Of a stretch of 64,000 nucleotides of DNA, positions 63,596 to 64,000 are shown one piece after another. The notes below the pieces were generated by a model that saw only the letters and a program-made list of their open reading frames with translations, was not told the origin of the DNA and ran no database searches. The stretch is from Thermohalobaculum sp039821125 (GTDB taxonomy: Bacteria > Pseudomonadota > Alphaproteobacteria > Rhodobacterales > Rhodobacteraceae). Position 1 is the stretch's first letter. Each line of letters begins with the position of its first letter. The stretch spans positions 1 through 64,000 of the forward strand of contig JBCBOR010000014.1 of the NCBI GenBank assembly GCA_039821125.1, written 5' to 3'. A program made the position numbers and the translations under genes.

Positions 63596-63682
63596 ACGGC
63601 CTGTCCCGCGGGAAGCCTGTCGCTCTGCTCTCCGGACCGTGGTTGTGTTCAGAAAGGCCGAAACGAGCGTCAGACAGAGAGA

Positions 63683-63706
63683 CCCGAGGCTGACATCAGC
63701 CTCGGG
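63683..63706. terminator. Bidirectional terminator-like hairpin
   Basis: CCCGAGGCTG-ACAT-CAGCCTCGGG is a perfect ten-base stem between the convergent HlyD-type gene and the betaine-binding protein gene. It can act in both directions, though no long T-tract follows on either side. Confidence 0.6.
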
Positions 63707-63721
63707 TAGCAGGTGTATCGG

Positions 63722-64000
63722 TCAGTTGATCCAGCCGTTCACAATGTCGGCGTTCTCGGCAACCCAGGCTTCTGCAACATCCTGAGGATCTTCCTTGTCG
63801 CGTCCGATCTGCAGGATCCACTGGTTCACAACCGCCGGGTCCAGCGCCATCTGGCTGAGCATCTTGGCAACCGGCGGGTTACGCTCCTCCAGCGACTTCG
63901 AATAGGCGACGTAGATCGTTGCATCGGACGCGGCGCAGTTGAAGTGAGACACCTCGAGCCAGTCTTCAGCGTCGAGGTCCATGTCCTCGCATCCCTCGAC
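63722..64000 (-). CDS. Glycine-betaine/choline-type ABC substrate-binding protein (partial)
   Basis: Only the C-terminal 92 or so residues are in the window. They contain DWLEVSHFNCAASDATIYVA, an SKSLEERNPPVAKML segment and the end pattern DPQDVAEAWVAENADIVNGW, typical of ProX/OpuAC-type binding proteins of osmoprotectant transporters. The protein is probably periplasmic and binds a quaternary amine. Its 5-prime end and any partner genes lie beyond 64000. It converges with the type I secretion cluster. Confidence 0.8.
   Translation of the reverse strand, partial: VEGCEDMDLDAEDWLEVSHFNCAASDATIYVAYSKSLEERNPPVAKMLSQMALDPAVVNQWILQIGRDKEDPQDVAEAWVAENADIVNGWIN

Overview
The window is GC-rich DNA with the gene repertoire and codon use of an alphaproteobacterium, most likely a Rhodobacteraceae (Roseobacter-type) member. 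Supporting signs are three CUT1-type carbohydrate ABC transporters with dedicated kinases, DUF1127/DUF2333/DUF502 proteins, an Mrp antiporter operon and an EryA-like kinase. I saw no rRNA, tRNA, CRISPR array or insertion sequence.

Layout. (1) 1-2199, minus strand: two small membrane proteins and a photolyase-like FAD protein whose domains look circularly permuted. (2) 2299-11127, minus: a polyol uptake operon. A LacI-type regulator is followed by a binding protein, two permeases, a small DUF2160-like membrane protein, two ATPases and a fused dihydroxyacetone kinase, as in rhizobial glycerol transporters with a triose kinase added. A perfect operator-like palindrome lies upstream of the binding protein. 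(3) 11570-13941, minus: a doubtful small ORF, a DUF502 protein and an ECF sigma/anti-sigma pair. (4) 14247-25173, plus: DUF1127, DUF2333, a degenerate isopropylmalate-dehydrogenase-like protein, a 49-residue membrane peptide, a tandem universal stress protein, mnhA-G (mnhF is frameshifted), a CBS-pair protein and an SbtA-like sodium/bicarbonate permease. This reads as an ion, pH and bicarbonate stress block.

(5) 25251-36079: an eight-gene minus-strand operon (ABC transporter, SDR, class II aldolase, HAD phosphatase, glycerol-1-phosphate-dehydrogenase-like enzyme) divergent from a SorC-family regulator and an FGGY kinase, with a palindrome over both promoters. (6) 36386-50869: a second polyol block. 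HAD, ribulokinase-like and class II aldolase genes diverge from a SorC regulator, a transporter with two unequal ATPases, an EryA-like kinase, a 2-hydroxyacid dehydrogenase and a GlpD/EryB-type flavoprotein. Palindromic and interspersed repeats sit between genes of these operons, often just after the binding-protein gene. (7) 50945-57233: a LuxR fragment, a DMT exporter, a VOC protein, two amidohydrolases, a single-domain globin and a LysR regulator.

(8) 57266-63595 is the most unusual part. A Tae4-like peptidoglycan amidase with a peptidoglycan-binding domain is divergent from a five-gene cluster: a 69-residue Cys-containing protein, a 256-residue protein made almost wholly of tripeptides of the form X-[N/D]-E, a 2-oxoglutarate/Fe(II) oxygenase, a type I secretion ABC transporter with several degenerate ATPase motifs, and an HlyD-type adaptor. 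I infer a secreted, possibly hydroxylated, acidic repeat-protein system. The window ends inside a glycine-betaine-type binding protein gene.
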